DNA of 64,000 nucleotides from Rariglobus sp041662485 (GCA_041662485.1 JBAZSJ010000010.1:1-64000); one strand, 5' to 3'. Numbered from the stretch's first letter, positions 27,001 through 35,925 are shown. A program made the numbers and translations. The notes: generated by a model not told the origin, from the sequence alone.

Positions 27001-27157
27001 CAGCCTTGCGGCGACCGGGAGAGCGGAACGCTTTGCCGCCGTCGCCATAAGACCAGTGCGCCTTGGGCACGACGTAGGGGCTGTTGATGATCGGCTCTTC
27101 GACCGGTGCCTGGATGGGCAACTCGGCGTCGGGGGAAGTGGTAGAGGCGCGGGCCAT
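24050..27157 (-). CDS. DEAD/DEAH restriction enzyme subunit with PD-ExK nuclease (BPTD_3080-like)
   Basis: The 1035-aa protein is like the restriction subunit of type III systems. It has Walker A MATGSGKTVVMAMLVAW (about 199-215), the DEAH box LVMNDEAHHAYRP (about 331), a motif III-like LSATPFYLGGSG and the motif VI region CEQVVGRGLRRISYD. Near the C-terminus GGAHKFLPDFVVRLKNGVS followed by LLEVKG forms a PD-(D/E)xK nuclease site. It resembles the BPTD_3080 family as I recall it. ATP-driven translocation followed by cutting of unmodified DNA is the family expectation. It sits 11 bases after rhuM and shares an operon with the methyltransferase. Confidence 0.88.
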   Translation of the reverse strand: MARASTTSPDAELPIQAPVEEPIINSPYVVPKAHWSYGDGGKAFRSPGRRKAEYFWTTQRVITGQTEIAGVGSGDRGSEPLPLVNSLRVDVAKWRESGYENASQVTKKLLAHWTRPDRKRRFFFCQLEAVETIIYLNEILASGRRTRFNPTVTAQDYAAMIKGEKPPLAAGMGDDFFPRLCDQPWDETQKALTRYGCKMATGSGKTVVMAMLVAWSFCNRGAVPGDTRFPSAVVVACPNLTVRERLQVLRTDGDPEKSYYAIFDIVPATLRSLLSVGRVMVTNWHAFAPESEHSEGGATYAVVQKGEEGADAFARRVLRDLYGRGDVLVMNDEAHHAYRPAPPEAAVKTKKKKGDESGFGDASDDDQKEATVWVEGLDKLNASVGVRCCIDLSATPFYLGGSGYIEGSPFPWLVSDFGLVDAIESGITKIPRLPVADTSGRPDPKFFRLWDEIKRQLKAQGDANFDRGKPKPEATWRQAEPALAMLASQWKERFDQHREAKGGQTFVPPVIIVVCDNTDMAQVFFEKISGETVEEISEEDDDGTVTTRKERRYNSDGVPFRDLANTAGRTVTLRIDSKLLAEAEVGTATGSKLKEAERLRELIANVGKPGTPGEHIRCVVSVQMLTEGWDANNVTQILGLRAFGSQLLCEQVVGRGLRRISYDAYIDEKTGEERLRPEYVDVYGIPFSVIPYKGREGKTPEPDDKPTNLVQALVERGMMEMRFPNVDGYVMELRQHKVRCDIAKVEPLTIKPTDFPTQVYVQPQVGIKGNGQKGSGDFALAKHDRDEFYELHHLQTILFEITRLIVHRLTESQPGKEAKLKHHARHQLFPQVLAIVEEYADRRIQWNGCAKQELALEVYMRKVVEQLTDAIEPDHGAGEPPLLPVINRFRPYGSTAEVRFTTTRPCHATFKSHIDQVVLDTDTWERSVAFQLEASDAVLFFARNDHLGIEIPYEFYGGAHKFLPDFVVRLKNGVSVLLEVKGLHGEKEEAKFQAAKRWVSAVNNWGRMGRWAFHVCKNPDSLKTEVEYLNKQPIA

Positions 27158-27168
27158 GAAAAAAGAGA

Positions 27169-28236
27169 TTAGTTGTCTTGGGTAGCGTCCGGACCGCCGT
27201 CGTCTGCCTTCGGCTTCGGCAGTTTTTTAAGCTTCTCGACCGCTGCGTCGAAATCCTTGTCTACGGGACGAGGTTCGGCGTCGGTGAGCGCCCGGTATTT
27301 GGCCAGCTCCAACTCGGCCTTGGCCACGGCGGCCTCGTGGGAGATGCGGCCGGCGTGGGTGAGGATGTCGTGGTCAGAGAGACGCAGGAAATCGTCGAGT
27401 TTGGCGATCCAGTCGCCCATGTGCATCGTCTTGCGTCGCCGGGCCTGAATCTCTGCAAATTCCAAGTAGGCGGTTACGACGCGGTTGAGCGCCTCCAATT
27501 CCTCCGCGTTGAGGTAGTTTTTGGCCGTGCCGACATCTACCTTGCGGATTGCACCGCCGGGCCGGACGTGGGTCAGGCCCATGTGGGGCTTGGTGGCATC
27601 GGCCCGCTCATAGACGATCTCGGCGGCGGTGTGGCCGTGCGCGCCCCAGTGCATCTTGTTTTGCACCGTGGCAAAGAAGCGCTGCGAGGCCTCGTCCCGC
27701 GCATCGTAGTCGATGCTCGTGGCGTAAATATCCAACACCTTGCGCCAAAAAACCCGCTCCGAAGACCGGATGTCGCGGATGCGCGCCAACAGCTCCTCGA
27801 AATAGTTTTCCTGGCCCTTGCCGGGATTCTTGAGGCGCTCGTCGTCCATGACGAAGCCCTTGACCAAGTATTCCTTAAGGCGGGCCGTAGCCCACTGGCG
27901 GAACTGGGTGCCACGCGGGCTACGCACCCGAAAGCCGACCGCCAAGATGGCGTCGAGGTTGTAATGCCGCAACTTGCGAGTGACCTCGCGGTTACCTTCC
28001 CGGCGAACTTGTAAGTAATCCTTACAAGTTGCCGCCTCCACCAACTCGAATTCGTCGTAAATAGCTTTGAGGTGGATGGTTATGTTTTGGGGCGTGGTCT
28101 GGAATAGCTCCGCCAACTGGGCTTGGGTGAGCCAGACGGTGCCGCCCTCCAGCCGCACTTCGATGCGCGTCTGGGCGTCCTCGGTTTGGAAGAGGATGAT
28201 TTCCGAGGGCGAGGGATTTTCCGGGTCGTCGGCCAT
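27169..28236 (-). CDS. rhuM: RhuM family protein
   Basis: The 355-aa protein matches the RhuM (virulence RhuM) family through EVRLEGGTVWLTQAQLAELF, TTPQNITIHLKAIYDE, VTRKLRHYNLDAILAVGFRV and FRQWATARLKEYL. The N-terminal half looks like a KilA-N/Bro-type DNA-binding region. The family often lies inside restriction-modification operons and its biochemical role is not settled. Here it sits between methyltransferase and nuclease, with gaps of 3 and 11 bases, so it probably works with them. Confidence 0.88.
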   Translation of the reverse strand: MADDPENPSPSEIILFQTEDAQTRIEVRLEGGTVWLTQAQLAELFQTTPQNITIHLKAIYDEFELVEAATCKDYLQVRREGNREVTRKLRHYNLDAILAVGFRVRSPRGTQFRQWATARLKEYLVKGFVMDDERLKNPGKGQENYFEELLARIRDIRSSERVFWRKVLDIYATSIDYDARDEASQRFFATVQNKMHWGAHGHTAAEIVYERADATKPHMGLTHVRPGGAIRKVDVGTAKNYLNAEELEALNRVVTAYLEFAEIQARRRKTMHMGDWIAKLDDFLRLSDHDILTHAGRISHEAAVAKAELELAKYRALTDAEPRPVDKDFDAAVEKLKKLPKPKADDGGPDATQDN

Positions 28237-28239
28237 GGC

Positions 28240-31200
28240 TTATTCCTCCCCTCCCTGCGGATACTTCCCGTCCAGCCGATGCACGCGCATGACTTCGTTA
28301 CCGCGCGGATCGATGACTTTCACAGCCACACATTGGCGGGGACCGGGTTTGAAGGGCAGGCTCGTGGTGCCGCTCAGGGCCTCGAACGCGCCTTCGGAGA
28401 CGCTGGTCTTGAGCGCGCGGGCGAGTTTTTCCCACGCCGTCTTGTCGGGGAAGAAGGCCTGGCAGATGCAGAAGACTTTGCCGTCGTAATCGGTATCGAG
28501 GAACCACGCCGCGACCTTGCCGGCGCTGGTGGCTTGCAGGGCGTTCGCCACGGGATCGTAGAGATCGACGCCGTCCATGTGGACGACGACCTCGCCGGCC
28601 TTGGGCTCCACGCGGGTGCGGGGCTGGCCGAAAACCGTAAAGATTTGCTCTACCTTCTGGGTCTTCTTGAGGAGGTCCTTCATGCCCACGTCGGGGCGGA
28701 TTTGCGCCATGTGCAGGCGCACCTCGGCGCGGGGTTCGTCGTTGTAGGCCTGGATGGTTTCCTGCGCGGTGGCGTCGAAGGAGAAGCCGGCGAAGACGAC
28801 ATCGTCGTAGCCTCGGCGGTGGGCGACGCGCAGGGCGTTGTCCACCTGGTAGCTGGTGACGCTGCCAAACTCCGGGCCGATGACGATGGCCACGCGGTGC
28901 GGCTTGGCGTCGTCGGCCTGAAACTCGCCCTCGGCGTGCAGGAAACTGCTCTCGATGGCGTCGAGCTGGGTGAACTTGACGTGCTTGTTGCCGGTGAAGG
29001 TGAGGCCGTCGTGTTTGAGCAGTTCCAACATGCGCTCGATGTGCGACGCGGCGTTGGTGACGTCGCGCTCGGGTGCGGTGGTGGACTCGAAGGCATCAAG
29101 ATCGCCGGGGGTTCCACCGATGGGAGATGGTTCCTCAAGGTCGGCCTCGCCCTTGAGGGAGGTCTCGGGCGGGCGCATGGACTCGACGGTGAAGGGACCG
29201 GCTACGCGGGCGACGCCGCGCACGGGCTCGGGCTGGTCAACCAATTCCTCCTGCTCGGTGTTGGCGGCGATGGCGGCGTTGACCTCGTCCATCTTGGCCC
29301 GCCAAGCGGTGCGGTAGGCGGTGAGCGCGGCGGTGAGCGGCGCGGGCCACTCGGGATCGGCGTCGAACGGGACTTCCCATTCACGCCAGGCAGCGGTGGG
29401 CGGGATGGCGGCGCGGTAGGCATCGACCTGCTTGAGCGTGATTTTTTTGCCTGCAACTATGAGTGTCTTGTCGGTGCCGGGAAGGAGGCAGCGGCGCTGG
29501 TCTGCGTCGGTGACGGCATTGGCTCCGTCGGCGACGTGTTTGACGAGGAGTTTGGCGACGAGTTTTTGGCGCAGGGCCGCCGCTTGCGGTGCCGAGATGG
29601 CGGCGAGAGCTGCGTTCAGCTCGGCTAGGCGGGCGGCGAGGATGGGCTCGTGTTTTGCGAAGATGGGATCGAGGCCCTTGTTCTGCGCGATGCTCTTGAG
29701 CGTTATGTGCGGGACGGTCTTGTAATAAAAACCGTGGGCCGGATTTTGCGGGGCGCTCGGATCGACGCCCGCGACCGGGTCTTTGGTTTTATAGGTGTCG
29801 TAGCAGGCGGTGAGCAGACGTTGACGGGCGATGGCCACGGCCACACGGGAGCTGTCTATGGTGATCCAGCGGCGGCCCCATTGCTCGGCGACGTAGGCGG
29901 TGGTGCCGCTACCGCAGGTCGGGTCGAGCACGAGATCGCCCGGCTCGGTGGTCATAAGCATGCAGCGCTCGATGACCTTAGATGCTGTCTGAACGACGTA
30001 AATTCGGCCATCAGAGTATTGGCCGGTGATAGTATCCGTCCAATTTGCTGTCAGCGGTTGAACAGGGAAGTCTTGGAGATACCGGACGTATCTAATGGAG
30101 TTCGAGCTAATGTGGATTCTACCGGATTCACTCAATCGTTTCATTCCTTCAGGCGAGGTCGTCCAGAATCGCGCACCGGGGGCGAATTTTAAGCCGTTTG
30201 TTTCAAAGATTTCTTTCCCAAGGGAATATTCGTGGCTGCTTGTGAGATCGCTAACCGAATAAGGCTTTCCGCTTTTAAGAAGACCGTCGTCTTGCCCCTC
30301 CTTGATTCGGACTCGTTCTCCGTTTGGAAGATCTAGGTAAGCGTAGAAAGCGAGATCACTATCTGTGCCTTTCTCCACGAATGGCTGCTTATACTTCAAT
30401 TGGCTAATATCCTTAGCGAACCATATAAGGTAGTCGGAATTTTGAGCCAAACGATCAGCTGTTAGCCCAGAAGTTTTCCTGAAGGTAATTATTGCCGCAA
30501 TGTTTGAGGCACCAAAAACCTCATCCATTACTGCACGAACGCGGTGAAGATTTTCATCGGATATCTGAAGGAATAATGACCCTGAATCCTTCAACAGTTC
30601 GCGAGCGACGATCAGCCGTTGTTTCAGATACGCCAGATATGAGTGAACGCCGAGCGTCCACGTGTCGCGGTAGGCGCGTATCATTTCCGGTTCGCGGGTG
30701 AGGTCTTCGTCTTTGTCCTTCACGTCGCGCTTGCCGACCTCGTTTTGCCAGTTGCTGCTGAATTTGATGCCGTAGGGCGGATCGAAATAGATCATCTGCA
30801 CCTGACCGGCGAGGCCTTCGCGGCGGGCGAGGCTGGTCATGACTTGAAGGGAGTCGCCGGTAATGAGGCGGTTGGCCCAAGCGACATCGTGTTGGTAATA
30901 GGCGCGGGCCTCCTTGGCCGATTGCGCGCCCTCGGCGAAGAGGTCGCGCTGGATGTCCTCGCGCCGCACGGCCTTCAAGATGGCTTGGGCGGAGACGCGC
31001 TCGTGGATGTGCAGGGCGACGGGCTCGACCGCGAAGTCGGGCGTCTCCCGTTTACCCGTCCATTCCAGCCACGGCTGCGGGGCCTCCAGCAGCGCGGCGA
31101 GTTTCTCCGTCTCCTCCACGGTGAGCGGACGGCGGCGGGACTCGTCGAGCAACTCGCGCAGGCCGACGATGCCCTCGTTGAAACGCAGAACGGGCGGGCG

Positions 31201-31653
31201 GTGCGGATCGTAGGCGTAGGTGATCTTGCCGGCTTCCTCGACATGGCCGAGGGCGTCGCCGGCGGCGGGCAGGTTTTTGCGCGTGGCCTGGGCGTGGCGG
31301 TGCTCGGTGAACGGCGCGGCGGCGGCCGGAGCTTTTTCCTTCTCCTTTTTCTTGGCAGCGGCGGCATCATCGGAGGCCCGACGGGCGCGCTCTAGCTCAG
31401 GGATGACGGATTCGATTTCCTCGGCGGCGAAAAGCTCGGTCTTGGGCGCGGCGGCGGAGATGCGTTTCACCGAACCGCCCCGGCCCTTGCCCTTTTCGAG
31501 GAGACCGGCGGCGACGAGTTCATCGCGCACGGCGGCGTAGGTGGCCCCGTCCCAGCCGAGTTGCTCGCGGAGCGACGTGTTGCCGACGGTGGAGCCGTCA
31601 GCGGGAACGAGGGCGAGAAGGGCGGATTGTGGGGACGAAAGCGGAGCGGTCAT
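28240..31653 (-). CDS. DNA adenine/cytosine-N4 methyltransferase, type III Mod-like
   Basis: The 1137-aa protein modifies DNA for the adjacent nuclease. It starts with a winged-helix segment (SLREQLGWDGATYAAVRDEL, about residues 28-47). The catalytic DPPY lies at 291-294 and the AdoMet motif DPTCGSGT at about 577. DPPY before the AdoMet motif is the beta-class order. Between them (about 380-550) lies the presumed target-recognition part, encoded at about 30000-30550 by DNA clearly richer in A/T. The last 300 residues form an extra domain (AIVIGPEFGSVTSYQVDNAL, YDDVVFAGFSFDA) of unclear role. Confidence 0.88.
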   Translation of the reverse strand: MTAPLSSPQSALLALVPADGSTVGNTSLREQLGWDGATYAAVRDELVAAGLLEKGKGRGGSVKRISAAAPKTELFAAEEIESVIPELERARRASDDAAAAKKKEKEKAPAAAAPFTEHRHAQATRKNLPAAGDALGHVEEAGKITYAYDPHRPPVLRFNEGIVGLRELLDESRRRPLTVEETEKLAALLEAPQPWLEWTGKRETPDFAVEPVALHIHERVSAQAILKAVRREDIQRDLFAEGAQSAKEARAYYQHDVAWANRLITGDSLQVMTSLARREGLAGQVQMIYFDPPYGIKFSSNWQNEVGKRDVKDKDEDLTREPEMIRAYRDTWTLGVHSYLAYLKQRLIVARELLKDSGSLFLQISDENLHRVRAVMDEVFGASNIAAIITFRKTSGLTADRLAQNSDYLIWFAKDISQLKYKQPFVEKGTDSDLAFYAYLDLPNGERVRIKEGQDDGLLKSGKPYSVSDLTSSHEYSLGKEIFETNGLKFAPGARFWTTSPEGMKRLSESGRIHISSNSIRYVRYLQDFPVQPLTANWTDTITGQYSDGRIYVVQTASKVIERCMLMTTEPGDLVLDPTCGSGTTAYVAEQWGRRWITIDSSRVAVAIARQRLLTACYDTYKTKDPVAGVDPSAPQNPAHGFYYKTVPHITLKSIAQNKGLDPIFAKHEPILAARLAELNAALAAISAPQAAALRQKLVAKLLVKHVADGANAVTDADQRRCLLPGTDKTLIVAGKKITLKQVDAYRAAIPPTAAWREWEVPFDADPEWPAPLTAALTAYRTAWRAKMDEVNAAIAANTEQEELVDQPEPVRGVARVAGPFTVESMRPPETSLKGEADLEEPSPIGGTPGDLDAFESTTAPERDVTNAASHIERMLELLKHDGLTFTGNKHVKFTQLDAIESSFLHAEGEFQADDAKPHRVAIVIGPEFGSVTSYQVDNALRVAHRRGYDDVVFAGFSFDATAQETIQAYNDEPRAEVRLHMAQIRPDVGMKDLLKKTQKVEQIFTVFGQPRTRVEPKAGEVVVHMDGVDLYDPVANALQATSAGKVAAWFLDTDYDGKVFCICQAFFPDKTAWEKLARALKTSVSEGAFEALSGTTSLPFKPGPRQCVAVKVIDPRGNEVMRVHRLDGKYPQGGEE

Positions 31654-31728
31654 GCAGGTGCGCGAAAGTTGAGTGATTTACATGAATTTTCAGGCCGGGT
31701 GACGAACCTAAATCATGCGTTAGTTGCG

Positions 31729-31986
31729 TTATTTACACATGAGCCGGGGCCAGTGCGCGGGATCGAAGCGGAGTTTGCCATCCTTGGCCATGGCCCACGG
31801 GTCGGACACGTCGCGGATTCCCGGCCAGAGCGGCTCGGCACCGGGGGCGGTCGGCAGGGTGCGGGCGACCGCAGAACGGAGGCGGACACGCAGGCGGCGG
31901 TTGGCCTGGCGTTTGTCGGCCTTTTCGGAGCGGGCGGTGGTGATGCCGCACATCGGCGTGCGGCGACGGGATCGGGACATGGGCAT
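31729..31986 (-). CDS. Small basic protein, 85 aa
   Basis: It begins MPMSRSRRRTPMCGITTARS, has many Arg and Lys residues in the first 45 residues, and ends DGKLRFDPAHWPRLMCK. I recall similar small unnamed proteins (SRRKTP start, EKxDKxxANRRxR middle) in other Gram-negative islands, without known function. Its start shares one base with the previous stop (TGATG), strong evidence that it is translated. A 75-base gap separates it from the methyltransferase, which may have its own promoter there. Confidence 0.7.
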   Translation of the reverse strand: MPMSRSRRRTPMCGITTARSEKADKRQANRRLRVRLRSAVARTLPTAPGAEPLWPGIRDVSDPWAMAKDGKLRFDPAHWPRLMCK

Positions 31987-33632
31987 CAGCTGCTCGTGTT
32001 CGTGAGGTGGTTGCCGCAGTGGCCGATGACGAGAAGGAGTTTTTTCTCATCTCGATACATGTGGATCGAAAAGCAGGCGTTCTTGGTTTTTGCACCTTTC
32101 GTGACGTGCTGCTCAAAGAGGCGGGGTTGTCCCTCGTAAAGGAACCGATAATCGTCCCCATATTTCCCTTCGGCAGTTTGGGAAATGTTGTTGGAGTAAG
32201 CGAAGCCAGTAGGCTGTAACGCACTCTCCCATGAAGTCCCTAGCTTGCCTTTGCCATCGCGCCAACGCTTCGCGGTGTCATGTAGGGCTTTGATCAAGAA
32301 ATATACTTCCTCGGGGGCCTTGTATGGAGACTCGGCGGCAGATTTTTGGGCTGATTCAAGGAAAAGGAGCGGGCTGTCATTCTGGCCGAAGTCGGCAACT
32401 GCGGCCTCATAGGCTTCTGGCACGGACGCAAACTCGCGACTGTTCTGGACTGCTGCCGAAGTAGCCAATAGCGAAGCGGGTTCGGTTGGCTTCGGTGCGA
32501 CCGAAAGAGCGAGGTAATTCTCTCGATGATTTTCGATCTCACGCCGCGCTTCTTCGCATGCGGCACGAGCCGCATCTAATTCATATGCCAGCGCCTGCTT
32601 TTCCGCGAGAAGCTCTTTGTTTTCCTTGGAGTAAAGATTCAGCAGCTCGTTGAAGTCCTCCGGAGCTTTGGCGTTCTCACGCGCCGCTGCAATGGCAGCC
32701 GCACGCTCAGCGGAGCGTTGTTCATCGATAGCCCGGCGAAGGCGCGCGACCAAACCGGAATCCACGTGATTTGTGGCCGAGATTGCGCAAAGAAAACCGA
32801 GTAGCCGTTTTTCGACCGGAGCCGGAGTTAGCTTTGCTGCCTCAATGTCGGAGGGCAGCCAAAGACGGTGTTGATCCGGATTAGCCTGCGATGAAACACC
32901 AGGCCAGTAAATGCGCACCGCGCCACCAAAACACGAAAGTGCCTTGCCTACCTGCTCGGTGAGCTGAAACCCAGCCCACTTATTTTCGAGCACTGCGACC
33001 TCGGCAAGGCCGGCAAGCGAACGTGCCCAGCGGACAGGATCGACGAGGGGTTGTTCAGACCAGACATCCTTGCTGATCACAACAATCGGCAGGGTTCGTT
33101 CCGGTGAATACAAACAACGCTCCACAAATTGATCTACCTGTCCGTGCGGGATGGGATAGTGACTCGCCGGCATGGGCCAACCGTTCAGAGAGCACGTGAA
33201 GTTAGTGAGGAGTGTCCTCACAAGCCCCGGTATGCCTGGTTGAAAAGATAATGGACGCAGCGAATAGCGCAGGGAGCCAACTCGTGTATGGATGGTAACG
33301 CTGGCATGGTTTTCATCGTGAGCGAGCAGCACCTGGGTTGACCAAAACTCGTCGGGCTCGTCGCCATTATGCTCCCACAAAAACGTGCGAAGTTCGCCCA
33401 TTGTGCAGTTCTGATCGTCGCGCCTGATGAGATGTCCTTCGAGCGGCTTTAGCTCCCCCGGTTCATCAGGCAGAACAATGGGATTGCCAAAACCGTAGCT
33501 TGGCGGGCCGGCGGGGCGTTGATATTTCCCCGATATCCAATCGCGAGTGAGTTCGGATGCTCGCTGAAAGGCTGCCCGAGCAGATTGCTTTTGTAGGGTG
33601 ATGTCGAAGGAACAGGAGAAGACGGATTTCAT
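31986..33632 (-). CDS. Unknown protein with central coiled coil, 548 aa
   Basis: I do not recognise this protein. Residues 1-310 are globular (VFSCSFDITLQKQSARAAFQ at the start, HASVTIHTRVGSLRYSL later). About 320-390 is a heptad-rich coiled coil (LNLYSKENKELLAEKQALAY). The last 110 residues (YGDDYRFLYEGQPRLFEQHV, SIHMYRDEKKLLLVIGHCG) form a compact beta-rich domain that could be a nuclease-like or sensor module. It is coupled to the Z1 gene before it (9-base gap) and the small gene after it. Base composition is visibly less GC-rich than in its neighbours. Confidence 0.75.
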   Translation of the reverse strand: MKSVFSCSFDITLQKQSARAAFQRASELTRDWISGKYQRPAGPPSYGFGNPIVLPDEPGELKPLEGHLIRRDDQNCTMGELRTFLWEHNGDEPDEFWSTQVLLAHDENHASVTIHTRVGSLRYSLRPLSFQPGIPGLVRTLLTNFTCSLNGWPMPASHYPIPHGQVDQFVERCLYSPERTLPIVVISKDVWSEQPLVDPVRWARSLAGLAEVAVLENKWAGFQLTEQVGKALSCFGGAVRIYWPGVSSQANPDQHRLWLPSDIEAAKLTPAPVEKRLLGFLCAISATNHVDSGLVARLRRAIDEQRSAERAAAIAAARENAKAPEDFNELLNLYSKENKELLAEKQALAYELDAARAACEEARREIENHRENYLALSVAPKPTEPASLLATSAAVQNSREFASVPEAYEAAVADFGQNDSPLLFLESAQKSAAESPYKAPEEVYFLIKALHDTAKRWRDGKGKLGTSWESALQPTGFAYSNNISQTAEGKYGDDYRFLYEGQPRLFEQHVTKGAKTKNACFSIHMYRDEKKLLLVIGHCGNHLTNTSS

Positions 33633-33641
33633 GGTGTAAAA

Positions 33642-35855
33642 TTATTTGGCGTGGGCAAAGAGCGTGGGGCGCATGTTTTCCGGGGTGTAGATGACCGGCC
33701 ACCAGAACGGGGCGTCACTCCAACCTTGGGCGGCGGAGCCTTCCTGACGGATGAGCATGAGCAAGGGCAGATCGGTAGCGGCGGCGCGGGCGGGTGTGCC
33801 GTCGGTGCGGGTGGTGTCGGGCTCGTTGAACTCGGCGTGCGCCCCTTCAGAGGGCTTGCGGGAGACCTTGCGGCCGGTGCGGAGCATGAGGAGCACACGG
33901 CCGCGATTGGCGGGGTTGGCGGTGGAGTCGCTCAGGTGGCGAAGGATGGCCTGGTGTTCGAGCAGGTTCCATGTGTCCTCGTAGCCTGGAGCAAAGTTGA
34001 CGAAGGCGGGATCGATGCGTGCGAGTAGATCGCAAGCCTCGTCGGTCGAGATGTCGATGGCGGCGGGATTCTCGCCGGGCACAGGCAGCGGGCCGACAAG
34101 CCCGGCCAAGTGTGCGTCGAGTTGCTGAGTCAGCGAACGGAGGCGGGTTTTGACGTCGGTCTCAAAGCCGGACGGCACGACGCGCCGATGCGGCCTCAGC
34201 GTGGTGATGTTGGACGCGAGAATCTTGGTGGGGCTGCATGGAACGATGGTGTTGTTCTCGTCGAGCTCGATGAAAGTGACGGTGCGGTCGGGGTTCTGAG
34301 CCTGGTCCTCGATGCGGTCGCGCAGGGCGGTATCGGCATCGTGCATCCGGCGCATGGCGGCGTGGATGTGCGGCGCGGTGTAGAAGCGGGTGACGCAGCG
34401 GTCGGCAGGCGGGCGGAAACCATACATGCGGGAGTGCTGCAGAACGGTGTCCTGCTGGAAGCGCTGGGGGTTGCGCCCATAGTAGAAGCCGATGAGGTTC
34501 GCGATGGTGATGCCGCGATCAAGAATCTGGCCGCCAATGAAGATATTGAGCGGCGTGCGCAGGCGGAGTTGTCCGTCGTCGTCGAGCAGTGAGGCGACCT
34601 GTGCCTCGGAGTTGACCTTGGTGATCATGATCTCGCCACTGGTGAGGGCGGAGCAAACGCGCGCCCAGACGGTCGCAAAGGCGGGCAAGGGCTGGCCGCC
34701 GGCCAAGATGGAGCGCTCCAAGTCTGTGTAGGCGGCCTGAACCAGATCGCGCAAGGTGGCGGAGGTGGTCTCGGCTTCGTGACGTAGGTGCTCGTCGAAG
34801 GCGAGGATGACCTCTTCCTGCCAGGCGTGGGCGGCCTTGGCGGCCTCGGTGTGGAAGAGGAAGGCGAAGCGTTTGGGCCGGCGGTTCTCCGTTTCGTCCT
34901 GAATGCGGCGCAGACAGGCTGCGGTGACGAAGGTTACGAGCGCGGCGCGCAGGCCCTCGATGCGAGGACTGACGAGGCAGTCTTCAAGCTTGAGGCGGCG
35001 GCCGTCCGGTTGGCGGAGGACGTCCAGCTCCTCGGCCTTGACCGGATGGAAAATGTAGTGGGCGGGGCTCTGGGGCTGCCGACTCTCCTCGAAGTAGAAA
35101 TGCCCGCCCACGTAGTCGGGATGCACTGGCACCAGCTCGGTGAACTTGGGGCGAACCGGGGCGATTTGCAGGCCAGGAGGGGAATCCTCGGGCTGGAGGT
35201 AGAGCGAATAAGGGGTGGCGGTGACCTGGAGGAAGGAGGCGGCGGGGAGTTGCTGGCGAAGCTCGTCCACCTGGCCGGCGATTGTGCGCAGCTCAAGGTC
35301 GCCGTTTTTGTAGTAGAAGCCAATAGAGGCGTTGTCGGCCTCGTCGTCGATGATGAGGATGCGCTTGCGAGCGAGTTGGGGATAGGTGTGAAGAAGCGCC
35401 TCAGCGAGGCGTTCGAGGTTCTGCTTCTGTTTTTTGACGATGAGGATGAGCTTCTGGTTCAGCTCGAACTGCGTGAGTCGCTCGGGAATTTCGAGGATGT
35501 CGTAGGCCTTGGCCTGGTCGGCCTCGATGAAGTCGGCGAAGTCACGGCTGACCCGTTTGTCGGTCTGCTTGGCGAGGGCGGTGGTGGGCTTGGTCAGGAT
35601 GACGGCGATGTCGTAACCGTTGTCGAAAGAGAGGGCAGTAACGGCGAGGAAGGTCTTGGTTTTACCGGACTGGATTTTACCAAGCAGAATGCCGGGGTGT
35701 TTGGCGGTTGTGGGGCTGGAGAGGAGCCGTTGGACGGTGGACTCAATAACAGATTGATCGTCAGTGCCGTAAACGGGATCGGCACCACGGCGTTTTTCGA
35801 GAAAGCCCGTGTAGAAGGTGCCAGAGCAGTGGATGGGACGGGTGGTGTGTGACAT
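33642..35855 (-). CDS. Z1 domain ATPase
   Basis: The 737-aa protein has the hallmark Walker A variant GKIQSGKTKTFLAV (near residue 45), Walker B ILIIDDEADNASIGF (near 170), and the Z1 signature IFIGGQILDRGITIANLIGF with DTVLQHSRMYGFR. Z1 proteins are helicase-like ATPases found beside restriction enzymes, MutL-like ATPases and AIPR proteins in defence islands, for example the MZA system. The true start is probably the ATG at 35855; a GTG two codons upstream is also open. It is the first gene of the operon, behind the LysR operators. Confidence 0.88.
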   Translation of the reverse strand: MSHTTRPIHCSGTFYTGFLEKRRGADPVYGTDDQSVIESTVQRLLSSPTTAKHPGILLGKIQSGKTKTFLAVTALSFDNGYDIAVILTKPTTALAKQTDKRVSRDFADFIEADQAKAYDILEIPERLTQFELNQKLILIVKKQKQNLERLAEALLHTYPQLARKRILIIDDEADNASIGFYYKNGDLELRTIAGQVDELRQQLPAASFLQVTATPYSLYLQPEDSPPGLQIAPVRPKFTELVPVHPDYVGGHFYFEESRQPQSPAHYIFHPVKAEELDVLRQPDGRRLKLEDCLVSPRIEGLRAALVTFVTAACLRRIQDETENRRPKRFAFLFHTEAAKAAHAWQEEVILAFDEHLRHEAETTSATLRDLVQAAYTDLERSILAGGQPLPAFATVWARVCSALTSGEIMITKVNSEAQVASLLDDDGQLRLRTPLNIFIGGQILDRGITIANLIGFYYGRNPQRFQQDTVLQHSRMYGFRPPADRCVTRFYTAPHIHAAMRRMHDADTALRDRIEDQAQNPDRTVTFIELDENNTIVPCSPTKILASNITTLRPHRRVVPSGFETDVKTRLRSLTQQLDAHLAGLVGPLPVPGENPAAIDISTDEACDLLARIDPAFVNFAPGYEDTWNLLEHQAILRHLSDSTANPANRGRVLLMLRTGRKVSRKPSEGAHAEFNEPDTTRTDGTPARAAATDLPLLMLIRQEGSAAQGWSDAPFWWPVIYTPENMRPTLFAHAK

Positions 35856-35889
35856 GTGCACAGATTACTCGATTTAAGTTGCGAAAGAT

Positions 35890-35925
35890 AATGCTCAAAA
35901 CGCATTAGTAATGCGTAAAACGCAT
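35890..35925. promoter_or_regulatory. Paired palindromes between the LysR gene and the Z1 operon
   Basis: Site 1 is AATGCTCAAAACGCATT at 35890-35906. Site 2 is ATGCGTAAAACGCAT at 35911-35925, a perfect ATGCGT-AAA-ACGCAT. Centres are 20 bases apart, two helical turns. Site 2 has the T-N11-A pattern of LysR boxes and overlaps the regulator's own ATG at 35924, which suggests autorepression and control of the divergent operon. Confidence 0.75.
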
